This document shows positions 9,601-18,332 of a stretch of 64,000 nucleotides of DNA, in pieces. This DNA is from Spartobacteria bacterium (lineage in GTDB: Bacteria > Verrucomicrobiota > Verrucomicrobiia > Chthoniobacterales > UBA10450). The position numbers were made by a program, and so were the translations under genes. The stretch covers positions 99,273-163,272 of the forward strand of contig PNAA01000024.1 in NCBI GenBank assembly GCA_003169975.1, written 5' to 3'. Each line of letters begins with the position of its first letter. Position 1 is the stretch's first letter. A model generated the notes under the pieces. That model had not been told where the DNA came from. It did no database searches and saw nothing but the letters and a program-made list of their open reading frames with translations.

Positions 9601-11277
9601 ATGCCGTTAGGCGAGTTTCTTTTCGAATACCTTTACCGCTGCGGTGTTCGCCACAGCTTCGGCGTGCCCGGCGACTTCGCCTTGCCCACCTTCGCCTGGC
9701 TCGAGAAATCAAAAATCAAAAGTGTGACCATGACGCACGAACCCAGCGCCGGTTTTGCGGCCGACGCTTACTCGCGCATCAACGGCATCGGACTGGTCTG
9801 CGTCACCTACTGCGTGGGCGGGCTCAACGTCCTCAACGCCATCGCCGGCGCTTATGCGGAAAAATCACCGGTCGTGGTGATCAGCGGCGCGCCTGGTCGG
9901 AAAGACCGCGAGAAAGATCCGCTCCTGCATCACAAGGTGAAGACGTTCGAGACCCAGCGCCGCGTCTACGACGAAGTCACGGTCGCGAGCACGGTGCTGC
10001 TCGATGAAGAGCGCGCCGCGGCGGAGATCGTGCGTTGTGTCGATGCCTGCCTGCGCCACAAACGCCCGGTCTACATCGAGGTGCCGCACGATATGGCGGG
10101 CCGCGAAATTCCGATCGCGCTCGGGCCGCCAACCGCCGCCGAGATATCCGATCCGCCGGCCCTGGCCGAAGCGGTGGAGGAAACGCTCGCGCTCCTGCGC
10201 GCGGCGAAACGTCCGGTCATTCTGGCGGGTGTCGAGCTGGCGCGCTATCGCCTCGCGCCTCTCGTCGTGCAGATCGCGGAACGGATCAACATCCCGATCG
10301 CAACCGATCTTCTGAGCAAGAGTGCGATTCCGGAAAACCATCCGCTTTACCTCGGCGTCTACGGCGGCGCGATGAGCAGCGACGAGCACGTGCGGAAGTA
10401 TCTGGAATCCTCCGACCTCGTTCTCATGTTTGGCACGTTTATCACCGACATGAGCATGGGTTTCTACACCGCGAAGCTCGATCGCGAGCGGACCGTGCTC
10501 GCGACCACGGAACGGGTGAGCGTGCAATATCACCGCTACGAATCGATCCAGTTTCGCGATTTTCTCGCCGCCCTAACGAGGGTGAAAATTCGCGCGAAAC
10601 CATTCCGTCATCCCAACCCGCACGCAGCTCCCAGGCCGCTGAAAAACAAGGAACGCTCCGAGCCGCTCACGGTCGTCGATTTCTTTCGCATCCTCTCGCT
10701 CCATCTCGATGAGGACTGCTGCGTGATCGCCGACATCGGTGACGCGATTTTCGGCGCAGTCGGGATTCGCAGCGAACGGCAGGCGCAATTCATCGCGCCG
10801 GCCTACTACATGTCGATGGGTTTCGCCGTGCCCGCGAGCATCGGTGTGGCCCTGGCGGCGAAGAAACTTCGTCCCTATGTCGTGGTGGGCGACGGCGCTT
10901 TTCAAATGACCGGGACCGAAATTTCGACTGCCGTCCGGCTGGGGCTGAACCCGATCATTTTCGTCCTGAACAACGATGGCTACGGCACGATGCGAAGAAT
11001 CCACGAGGGGAGTTTCAACATCATCACCCAGTGGAATTATGGCAAGATCTGCGAGTTGGTCGGGGGAGGGGCAGCGGTCACCGTGACCACGAAAGGCGAT
11101 CTCGACGAAGCCATTCGTGCGGCGCGGGACTCCGGGAAGTTGACCGTGATCGAAGTCAAAGTTCCCCGCGACGACATCAGCCCTCAGCTTGCGAGAATCG
11201 GTCTCGAAGTGGCAAGGTTGCGTGGCTGGAAGATCCCCGCCCGCCCCGGGAAAGATGGAAGCAACGCGTCGCGTTAA
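9601..11277 (+). CDS. ThDP-dependent 2-oxoacid decarboxylase (pyruvate/indolepyruvate decarboxylase family)
   Basis: 558 residues with three ThDP-enzyme domains. The cofactor-activating Glu is in MTHEPSAGFAADAY (about residue 47), the paired histidines typical of decarboxylases are in LLHHKVKTF (about 110-111), and the ThDP/Mg motif runs from VVVGDGAFQMTG to FVLNNDGYGTMR. The His-His pair favours a decarboxylase over acetolactate synthase. It would turn a 2-oxoacid into an aldehyde. The next gene on the same strand is an aldehyde dehydrogenase, so the pair could convert a 2-oxoacid to the acid one carbon shorter. An upstream in-frame GTG at 9472 is possible, but family similarity begins at the ATG. 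Confidence 0.85.
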   Translation: MPLGEFLFEYLYRCGVRHSFGVPGDFALPTFAWLEKSKIKSVTMTHEPSAGFAADAYSRINGIGLVCVTYCVGGLNVLNAIAGAYAEKSPVVVISGAPGRKDREKDPLLHHKVKTFETQRRVYDEVTVASTVLLDEERAAAEIVRCVDACLRHKRPVYIEVPHDMAGREIPIALGPPTAAEISDPPALAEAVEETLALLRAAKRPVILAGVELARYRLAPLVVQIAERINIPIATDLLSKSAIPENHPLYLGVYGGAMSSDEHVRKYLESSDLVLMFGTFITDMSMGFYTAKLDRERTVLATTERVSVQYHRYESIQFRDFLAALTRVKIRAKPFRHPNPHAAPRPLKNKERSEPLTVVDFFRILSLHLDEDCCVIADIGDAIFGAVGIRSERQAQFIAPAYYMSMGFAVPASIGVALAAKKLRPYVVVGDGAFQMTGTEISTAVRLGLNPIIFVLNNDGYGTMRRIHEGSFNIITQWNYGKICELVGGGAAVTVTTKGDLDEAIRAARDSGKLTVIEVKVPRDDISPQLARIGLEVARLRGWKIPARPGKDGSNASR

Positions 11278-11388
11278 AGTGAGAGTCACTTCGAAAAGCC
11301 CGACGTCGGTTCGCGTGCCGATTTTAGCATCGCTTTTCAACAGACGCGGTCCACAATTTGTCGAATCACCAATAAACGGAGCACACCT

Positions 11389-12918
11389 ATGAAAACAAAA
11401 CTTTCTCCTTCTCGGAAAAATCGACTCAGCGGCAATGGCGCGCATCGCGTCCGCAAACCCGTCGCCGGCAAAGCGCGGCGCATGTTAATCAACGGCCAGT
11501 GGGTGGAGGCGGCTTCCGGCGAAACCTTTGCCACCTATGACCCGGCAACGGGCGAGGTGATTTGCGACGTCGCGGCCGGCGGCGAGAAGGACGTCGACCG
11601 CGCTGTGAAGGCGGCGCGCGCGGCTTTCGAGTCCGGGCCGTGGCACAGGATGACGCCGTCCGATCGCGGCCGGGCGATCTGGAAGCTGGCCGATTTGCTG
11701 GAAAAGAATCTCGAGGAATTTGCCCGGCTCGAATCGCTCGACAACGGCAAGCCGCTCACCGTGGCGCGGGTGGCGGACGTTCCGCTCGCGATCGATTTGT
11801 TCCGCTACATGGCGGGCTGGGCGACGAAGATTCACGGGAGCACGCTCCCGGTTTCGGTTCCCTACGCAGCCGGCGCGAGGTTTTTCGCTTACACCTTGCG
11901 CGAGCCGATCGGGGTCGTCGGGCAGATCATCCCTTGGAATTTCCCGTTGCTCATGGCCGCGTGGAAACTTGGCCCGGCGCTCGCGACCGGCTGCACCGTG
12001 GTGCTCAAGCCCGCCGAGCAGACGCCGCTCTCCGCCTTGCGACTTGGTGAGTTGATGCAAGAAGCGGGCATTCCCGATGGCGTCGTGAACGTCGTCACCG
12101 GTCTCGGCGAAACCGCCGGCGCGGCGCTCGCCGCGCATCCGGGCATCGACAAGATTGCCTTCACCGGTTCGACCGAAGTCGGCAAGCTTATCGTTAGGGC
12201 GGCCGCCAATGATTTGAAAAAGGTGTCGCTCGAACTGGGTGGCAAGTCGCCCAACATCGTTTTCGAGGACGCGGATCTGGAGACGGCGATTCCCGGCGCG
12301 GCCAGCGCAATCTTCTTCAATCACGGCCAGTGCTGCTGTGCCGGCTCGCGGCTCTTTGTGCATAAAAAACATTTCGACAAAGTTGTGAGCGGAGTCTCCG
12401 ACGCGGCGAAGAAAATCAAGATCGGTCCCGGCCACGAGCCTGACACCGAAATGGGTCCGCTCGTTTCCGAAGAACAGCTCCATCGCGTGCTGGGTTACCT
12501 GCAATCTGGAAGGAACGAAGGCGCCAAGCCTGTCGTCGGCGGCGGACGCGCCGGCAAGCGCGGTTATTTCGTCCAGCCCACCGTGCTGGTGAATACGAAA
12601 CCCGGCATGAAAGTGATGGACGAGGAGATTTTCGGTCCGGTCGTCTGCGCCGTGCCTTTTACCGATCCGAACGAAGTGGTGAAGTCCGCGAACAACAACG
12701 TCTACGGCCTCGCGGCAGCGATCTGGACGCGCGACCTATCAAAAGCGCACCGGCTCGCCGCCGAGTTGCGCGCCGGAACCGTCTGGGTGAACTGCTACAA
12801 CATCTTCGATGCGGCGCTGCCCTTTGGCGGCTACAAACAATCCGGCTGGGGCCGCGAGATGGGTGCCGAAGCACTCGAACTCTATACCGAGACGAAAGCG
12901 GTCTGCCTGCAGTTGTGA
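11389..12918 (+). CDS. NAD(P)-dependent aldehyde dehydrogenase
   Basis: 509 residues of the ALDH1/2-like superfamily. The catalytic cysteine lies in GQCCCAGSRLFV, the general-base glutamate in VSLELGGKSPNIV, and the cofactor loop in IIPWNFPLLMAAWK and FTGSTEVGK. The N-terminal 35 residues are basic and poorly conserved. A GGAG sits 8-10 bases before the ATG. It follows the 2-oxoacid decarboxylase by 111 bases and probably oxidises that enzyme's aldehyde product. The exact aldehyde cannot be read from sequence. Confidence 0.92.
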   Translation: MKTKLSPSRKNRLSGNGAHRVRKPVAGKARRMLINGQWVEAASGETFATYDPATGEVICDVAAGGEKDVDRAVKAARAAFESGPWHRMTPSDRGRAIWKLADLLEKNLEEFARLESLDNGKPLTVARVADVPLAIDLFRYMAGWATKIHGSTLPVSVPYAAGARFFAYTLREPIGVVGQIIPWNFPLLMAAWKLGPALATGCTVVLKPAEQTPLSALRLGELMQEAGIPDGVVNVVTGLGETAGAALAAHPGIDKIAFTGSTEVGKLIVRAAANDLKKVSLELGGKSPNIVFEDADLETAIPGAASAIFFNHGQCCCAGSRLFVHKKHFDKVVSGVSDAAKKIKIGPGHEPDTEMGPLVSEEQLHRVLGYLQSGRNEGAKPVVGGGRAGKRGYFVQPTVLVNTKPGMKVMDEEIFGPVVCAVPFTDPNEVVKSANNNVYGLAAAIWTRDLSKAHRLAAELRAGTVWVNCYNIFDAALPFGGYKQSGWGREMGAEALELYTETKAVCLQL

Positions 12919-12974
12919 GCCTGCGGCTGCGAAGGCAGGCTCGACTTACCCATTGCAACCGGAGATAGTCGCCC

Positions 12975-13433
12975 ATGCTCCAAAATCTCTATCCGCAGTT
13001 GCTCGCGTTTCATGGGTTGCTTCGCTGGGTTGCTCTCGCGGCCGCGGTCGCCGCGATTTTCGTCGCGTTCTCCGGCTGGAGCGGAACAAAACCGGCGGGG
13101 ACGAATCTCCGAAAGTTCAGCGTCATCTTTGTCATCGCGATGGATCTCCAGTTGCTCATCGGCCTGCTGCTCTTCTTCGGAGCGAGCCCGATCACGCGCG
13201 CGGCCCTGTCCAATCTTGGTGCGGCGATGAAGCAGCAGGAGTCGCGTTTCTTTACGGTCGAGCATACCATGCTCATGCTCCTGGCGGTGGTTTGCGCGCA
13301 CGTCGGCGCAGCTTTGTCGCGCAAAGGTCGCAGTGACCTGATGAAATACCGCGGCGCAGCGATCGCCTACACCGTTTCCTTGCTCTTGATCCTTGGCGGG
13401 ATTCCTTGGTGGCGGCCGCTGCTCAGGTTTTGA
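12975..13433 (+). CDS. Four-helix integral membrane protein, unknown function
   Basis: 152 residues with four predicted membrane helices (about residues 15-32, 48-68, 94-112 and 125-143). Histidines lie near helix ends (FHGLLRW and TVEHTML), which could be haem ligands as in small cytochrome b-like proteins, but this is only a suggestion. It lies 57 bases after the aldehyde dehydrogenase and may be co-transcribed. No family was recognised with confidence. Confidence 0.65.
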   Translation: MLQNLYPQLLAFHGLLRWVALAAAVAAIFVAFSGWSGTKPAGTNLRKFSVIFVIAMDLQLLIGLLLFFGASPITRAALSNLGAAMKQQESRFFTVEHTMLMLLAVVCAHVGAALSRKGRSDLMKYRGAAIAYTVSLLLILGGIPWWRPLLRF

Positions 13434-13486
13434 GACAAAAGCTGAAAAGCTGAAAGAGCCTGCGGGACGAGCGAAGGAAGAAGAGA

Positions 13487-13515
13487 TGTCCTCAGAACGC
13501 GTGGTGGTTCGTCGA
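13487..13515 (+). promoter_or_regulatory. Candidate ECF-type promoter upstream of the YCII gene
   Basis: TGTCCT (13487-13492) and CGTCGA (13510-13515) are separated by 17 bases, and a strong Shine-Dalgarno GGGGAGG follows at about 13549-13555. ECF sigma factors often drive their own operon from two short blocks with this spacing, and an ECF gene follows. The assignment rests only on layout. Confidence 0.3.
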
Positions 13516-13560
13516 TATGGTATATGAACACTACGATCAACCACAACAGGGGAGGACATG

Positions 13561-13938
13561 ATGAAGACTGAATCCAACTCGTTTCTCTACATCTTTCGCG
13601 GGGGCGCTGACCCGAACCAGATGTCGCCGGAAGATATGCAGAAAAACATGGACGCCTGGTTCGCCTGGATGGGCGAGCTGAGAAGCAAAGGCCATCTCGA
13701 AGGAGGCGAGCCGCTCCAGGATGGTGGCAAGGTTTTGAAAGGCAAAAAAGGTCAATCGGTGACCGATGGGCCGTATGCCGAAGGCAAGGAGGAAGTCGGC
13801 GGTTACCTCATTGTCACGGCCAGGGACCTCGATCATGCGGCCGAGCTGGCCAAAGGTTGCCCCATCTTTCAGAATGACGGTAGCGTGGAAGTGCGCGCGA
13901 TCCGAAAGATGTCGGACGATCTGGCCGCGGCAGAGTAA
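13561..13938 (+). CDS. YCII/DGPF-domain protein
   Basis: About 125 residues with the YCII-related core: YIFRGGADPNQM at the start, then VTDGPYAEGKEEVGG, the DGPF-type signature, and a C-terminal strand VEVRAIRKM. These proteins commonly sit beside ECF sigma factors with a long C-terminal extension, exactly as here (13 bases apart). Two ATGs stand together at 13558 and 13561; the second is better spaced from the GGGGAGG ribosome-binding site. The biochemical role of the family is unsettled; a sensing or detoxification role for small molecules is conjecture. Confidence 0.85.
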   Translation: MKTESNSFLYIFRGGADPNQMSPEDMQKNMDAWFAWMGELRSKGHLEGGEPLQDGGKVLKGKKGQSVTDGPYAEGKEEVGGYLIVTARDLDHAAELAKGCPIFQNDGSVEVRAIRKMSDDLAAAE

Positions 13939-13950
13939 CCTGCGTCTCCG

Positions 13951-15249
13951 GTGAATCCGGAAGTGAATCAACTGGTGGACCATCTTTTTCGCCGTGAGGC
14001 GGGGAAGATGGTCGCCATGCTGACCCGCGCTTTCGGCCTCGATCACCTGCAGGTGGCCGAGGACGCGATGCAGGAGGCGCTCCTCAAAGCGATCCGGAAC
14101 TGGGGTCTGGGCGGTGTCCCGCGCAATCCCTCGGCCTGGCTGATGCGGGTGGCGAAGAATCGCGCGCTGGATATCGTCCGGCGCGAAACCAATTTCCGCA
14201 GCAAAGAAAAGGAGTTGACGGCTTTCTTCGAGCAGCGTCCCGAAAGCGCGGAGGATTCAGTCCGATTTGACGAGGAGATTCGCGACGGTCAGCTGCGGCT
14301 CATCTTTGCCTGTTGCCATCCGGATTTGTCGCGCGAAACACAGGTAGCACTGACACTCAAGACGCTGTGCGGTTTTGGGGAAAGGGAGATTGCCGCCGCT
14401 TTTCTCACCTCCGAGGCGGCGATCGCGAAACGACTGGTGCGTGCCCGCCGGAGAATCCGTGAGGTTCCGATCACGCTTGATATCCCCGCCGGCCCCAGAT
14501 TGGCGGCCCGGCTCGACGCGGTGCTCCAGACGCTCTACCTGCTGTTCAACGAAGGCTATAAAGCATCCCATGGTGACGAACTCGTGCGGAAGGAGTTGTG
14601 CGAGGAAGCAATTCGGCTGGTCAAGATTCTGGTCGATCATCCGACGGGTGATCGACCGAAGGCGCACGCGCTGCTCGCTTTGATGCTTTTCAACTCCGCG
14701 CGTCTGTCGGCACGGGCTGATGCCGAGGGCAACATGCTCTTGCTGGCGGAACAGGACCGCAGTCTTTGGGACCGAGCGATCATTGCGCGCGGTCTGCGAC
14801 ATTTGCATCGGTCGGCGGCCGGCAAGGAGATCAGCGAATTTCATCTGCAGGCGGGGATTGCCTACTGTCATTGTGCCGCGCCGACTTATGAGACGACGGA
14901 TTGGCGGCGAATTCTTTCGCTTTACGATATGTTGACCGAAATCGACCGCTCGCCAGTCGTGGCCTTGAACCGGGCGGTAGTGATTTCCAACGTGCAGGGT
15001 CCGGAAGCCGCGCTGGATGCCATTGCGGCGACCGGGTCGCGTGACTCTCTCGATGGTTACTACCTATACCACGCCGTCCTGGCTCATCTTCGTTACGCGG
15101 TGGGTGATTTCGCTAAGGCGGCGGTCGGATTCCGTCGCGCGGCGGAGTTAACCCATGTCACTTCCGAGCGGGTGTTTCTGCGCCGCCGGCTGAGGGAGTG
15201 TGGGAAGAGAAATGCGGAAAATCGAAAAAACCAGCGGACGGAAGGATGA
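13951..15249 (+). CDS. ECF sigma factor with long C-terminal domain (ECF42-like, DUF6596)
   Basis: 432 residues starting at GTG. Residues 1-80 hold sigma region 2 (AEDAMQEALLKAIRNW, AWLMRVAKNRALDIVRRE) and about 110-170 hold region 4 (LTLKTLCGFGEREIAAAF, EAAIAKRLVRARRRI). The remaining ~250 residues form a helical, TPR-like extension (LLFNEGYKASHG, ALNRAVVISNVQG, YHAVLAHLRY), typical of the group that pairs with DGPF/YCII proteins. No anti-sigma factor is present, so activity is probably controlled through the C-terminal domain or by transcription. Confidence 0.9.
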   Translation: MNPEVNQLVDHLFRREAGKMVAMLTRAFGLDHLQVAEDAMQEALLKAIRNWGLGGVPRNPSAWLMRVAKNRALDIVRRETNFRSKEKELTAFFEQRPESAEDSVRFDEEIRDGQLRLIFACCHPDLSRETQVALTLKTLCGFGEREIAAAFLTSEAAIAKRLVRARRRIREVPITLDIPAGPRLAARLDAVLQTLYLLFNEGYKASHGDELVRKELCEEAIRLVKILVDHPTGDRPKAHALLALMLFNSARLSARADAEGNMLLLAEQDRSLWDRAIIARGLRHLHRSAAGKEISEFHLQAGIAYCHCAAPTYETTDWRRILSLYDMLTEIDRSPVVALNRAVVISNVQGPEAALDAIAATGSRDSLDGYYLYHAVLAHLRYAVGDFAKAAVGFRRAAELTHVTSERVFLRRRLRECGKRNAENRKNQRTEG

Positions 15250-15288
15250 GGCAAGGAGGGTGAGTAGGTAGGACGAGCGAAGCAAACG

Positions 15289-18198
15289 CTATTTCCGCGC
15301 TTCCGGTGTGACGGTGAGGGTGACGCGCTGGCCGTTGCGTTCGACGATCATTTTCACCGGTTGCCCGATTTTTACTGCGTCGAGCGCATAGGTGTAATCG
15401 TAAATGTTGGCGATCTTCTGGCCGGCAAACTCTACGATGACATCGCCACCTTTCAGTCCCGCTTTTTCCGCGGGGCTGGCGCCGCGCACGCCGCTTAGCT
15501 TCACTCCTTTCACTTCCGTGGTGTAATCCGGAATCGTGCCGAGATAAGTGCGGAGCGTTTCCCGTCCGCCACCGCCCGTGCCGCTGCGCTCGACTTTCGC
15601 GAGGTCGGGACGTTGCGCGGTTTGTGCCAGATCGGAGACGATCTGTTCTGCAAATTTCGTGATCCGCTCGAGACCGTCGTAGTTCAGTTTGTCCGCGGTA
15701 TCGGTCGGCCGATGATAATCTTCATGCGCGCCGGTGAAGAAGTTCAGGGCCGGCACATTTTTGAGGTAGAGACTGGTGACGTCGGTCGGGAGGTAAGGGT
15801 CGTCCTGCAAGGCGAGATTAAAGCCGGCCGCGACATTGCGTTTTTCGAGCAGCCGGCGCCAGGCGTGGGAGGAGCCGACTCCCTGGATGGTGAGTTTGTT
15901 GTCGCGCATTCGGCCCACCATGTCGGCATTGAGGTAGGCGACGATTTTGTTCAACGGCACTGGCGGATGCTCGCAAAATGCGGCCGAGCCGATGAGGCCG
16001 ATTTCCTCGCCCGACCAGCAGGCGAAGATCACGCCGCGCTTGAATTTTTCCGGATGCTCGCTGTGCTCCTGCGCGAGCGCCCCGGCGAGTTCCATCACCC
16101 AGGCCACGCCAGACGCGTTGTCGTCTGCGCCGGGATGAATCTTGTTTGCCTCACCTGCGCGGTCGAGCGAGTTGGTGCCGCCATGCCCGAGGTGATCGTA
16201 ATGCGCCCCGACCAGGACATACTCGTCGCTGCCGCCGGGCGCGGCCGACAAATACCCAACGATGTCGCGGTCGGTTTTCTTCATGTGCTCGACGCCGCAC
16301 TCGAGTTTCACTTTTACCTTGGGCAAAACGAAACCGTGTTCCGCGTGCGGATTTTCATTGTCGAGCGCGGTCTGGAGTTGCTTCAAGGTCTTGCCGCCGG
16401 GCGCGAGGAGGGTCTCGGCCGTTTTGCCGCTGATCGAGGCGGCGACAATCCCGCTGCCGGCGGCCGTGCCGTCGTTCGTTAGGGGAAGAACTTCGCCGGC
16501 GTTCGGCGAACTCGGTCCCGTGACCACGAGCACGGCTTTCGCGCCGCGTTCGCGCGCCAGCATCGCTTTGTAACGCAGACCGGAATAACGATTCAGTTGC
16601 GCGCGCCGTGCAGGTTCCACGCCTTCCGGCACGTAACGCAGGAGAAGGACGATCTTGTCCTTCACGTCGAGGCCGTCGTAGGAATTGTAGGGCGCGCCGC
16701 CATTTCCTTCCGGCACCACCAGTCCGTAGCCCGCGAACACCACTTCGCCCTGGGCGCTGCCGTTTTCGCTAAAAGCCAGCGGCCGAAAATCGCGCTCGGC
16801 CGCGACGTTGACTGCTGCCTGCCCATCGATCGCGATCTCGCAGCCCGTCTTGTCCGGCAGGACGCGTTCGCCGGAGGTGAATTCGAACGGCAACGCGAAA
16901 TCCTTGCCGAATGATTTGAGTCCTGTTTTCTGAAAATAATCCGCCAGCCAGTTACCGGCTGCCTGCGCGCCCGCGGTGCCCGTCATCCGGCCATCCCGTT
17001 TTTCGTCGGCCAGCCATTCCACCTCGCGCTCCAAATCATTCTTGCTGATTGCGGGCGAAAATTTCGCCGCCGCCTGATTGCTTTCGCTGCCGCGCGCCGG
17101 CGCCTGCGCGATTGCCTCTTGCGCGGCTTCGTCGTTCCAATCGGCCAAAAAGACTTGCGCCTTGCCATCGCTTGTTCGTCCGCTCGTCCAGCAAAGTTTT
17201 TTTCCGTCAGGCGAAAAGACGGGCAGTCCATCGAACCCGTTGGTGAACGTGACCCGCACCGGTTCGTGCGCGCCGGCCGCGTCCACGATAAACAGCTCGA
17301 AGTTTTCGAAGCCGAATTTGTTCGAGGTAAAAATGATGTAATTGCCGCTCGGATGAAAGTACGGCGCCCACGACATCGACTTGAAATCGGTGATGCGCTG
17401 TTTGTCCGTGCCGTCGGTTTTCATCGTCCAGACGTCGGCGATCACTCCGTTTTCCTCGAAGTGGCGCCAGATGATGCGCTGCCCGTCCGGCGAGAAAAAC
17501 GGACCGCCATCATAGCCGGGTTCATTCGTTAGGCGACGGACATTCGAGCCGTCGGCGTTCATCAGGTAGATGTCGCCGAACCAGGAAGGGTCCTTCTGGT
17601 ATCGATCGCGCAGTTGGGGCGAAAGTTTCTCGAGCGGAAACGCCGCGCGCAGCGAACAGAAAACGATCTGCCTGCCATCCGGCGAAACCGATCCCTCGGC
17701 ATCGTAGCCGGGCGACCGGGTGAGATTCACGAGGTCGGTGCCGTCGTCTTTGGCCGAGTAGATGTCGAACGCTTCGTCGTAGTCCCAGGAGTAACGCCGC
17801 GCCTTGCCGCTCGCGCGAAAGTCCAGCTCCGCCTTTTGTTTGGCCGCGGCCTCCGGGTCGCCGTGGGTCGAGGCGAAGATGACACGATCAGTTCCCGGCT
17901 GAAAAAAGGAGCAGGTCGTCTTCCCGATGCCCGGCGAAACGCGGCGCGTATCGCCGGTTTGGAAATCGAGCGTGTAGATTTGGTAAAAGGGATTTCCCGG
18001 CTCGCGCTCGCTTTGGAAGATGAGCTTGTTGCCATCGGGCGAGAAATAGCCTTCGCCGCTCCGCCGGCCGTCGAAAATCAGCTGGCGGGTGTTGGTCAGA
18101 AACCGCGCCTCCTGAGCGGCATCATCCGCCGCAAATATTGGGGACGCGGCGAGCGTCAGCGCGAAAACGGAAATCGGTAGCTTGAGTTTTGTGGTCAC
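15289..18198 (-). CDS. Secreted M28 aminopeptidase with TolB-like propeller, PA and PDZ domains
   Basis: About 969 residues from a GTG start that gives a signal peptide (TTKLKLPISVFALTLAA...FA). Domains in order: a PD40/TolB-like beta-propeller (repeats such as YFSPDGNKLIFQSE, SVSPDGRQIVF, FFSPDGQRIIWR), a protease-associated region (about 470-610), the M28 zinc peptidase core (GAHYDHLGHGG, HPGADDNASG, WSGEEIGLIGS, AHEDYHRPTDT with zinc ligands and catalytic Glu), and a C-terminal PDZ domain (KAGLKGGDVIVEFAG). It should act in the periplasm or outside the cell on peptides. An in-frame start at 18282 is possible but would bury the signal peptide. Confidence 0.9.
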   Translation of the reverse strand: MTTKLKLPISVFALTLAASPIFAADDAAQEARFLTNTRQLIFDGRRSGEGYFSPDGNKLIFQSEREPGNPFYQIYTLDFQTGDTRRVSPGIGKTTCSFFQPGTDRVIFASTHGDPEAAAKQKAELDFRASGKARRYSWDYDEAFDIYSAKDDGTDLVNLTRSPGYDAEGSVSPDGRQIVFCSLRAAFPLEKLSPQLRDRYQKDPSWFGDIYLMNADGSNVRRLTNEPGYDGGPFFSPDGQRIIWRHFEENGVIADVWTMKTDGTDKQRITDFKSMSWAPYFHPSGNYIIFTSNKFGFENFELFIVDAAGAHEPVRVTFTNGFDGLPVFSPDGKKLCWTSGRTSDGKAQVFLADWNDEAAQEAIAQAPARGSESNQAAAKFSPAISKNDLEREVEWLADEKRDGRMTGTAGAQAAGNWLADYFQKTGLKSFGKDFALPFEFTSGERVLPDKTGCEIAIDGQAAVNVAAERDFRPLAFSENGSAQGEVVFAGYGLVVPEGNGGAPYNSYDGLDVKDKIVLLLRYVPEGVEPARRAQLNRYSGLRYKAMLARERGAKAVLVVTGPSSPNAGEVLPLTNDGTAAGSGIVAASISGKTAETLLAPGGKTLKQLQTALDNENPHAEHGFVLPKVKVKLECGVEHMKKTDRDIVGYLSAAPGGSDEYVLVGAHYDHLGHGGTNSLDRAGEANKIHPGADDNASGVAWVMELAGALAQEHSEHPEKFKRGVIFACWSGEEIGLIGSAAFCEHPPVPLNKIVAYLNADMVGRMRDNKLTIQGVGSSHAWRRLLEKRNVAAGFNLALQDDPYLPTDVTSLYLKNVPALNFFTGAHEDYHRPTDTADKLNYDGLERITKFAEQIVSDLAQTAQRPDLAKVERSGTGGGGRETLRTYLGTIPDYTTEVKGVKLSGVRGASPAEKAGLKGGDVIVEFAGQKIANIYDYTYALDAVKIGQPVKMIVERNGQRVTLTVTPEARK

Positions 18199-18332
18199 AA
18201 TCGGTGATCGACCATGCACGGAATCACCGCACCCTTCAATCATGCGGGGCTCGGCGACCAAGAAATGCGTGGTGTTTCCCAAGCAATGCGCAGGTCGCCG
18301 CTGCGGGTGGGGTGAAATTAATTAAGAAAACA

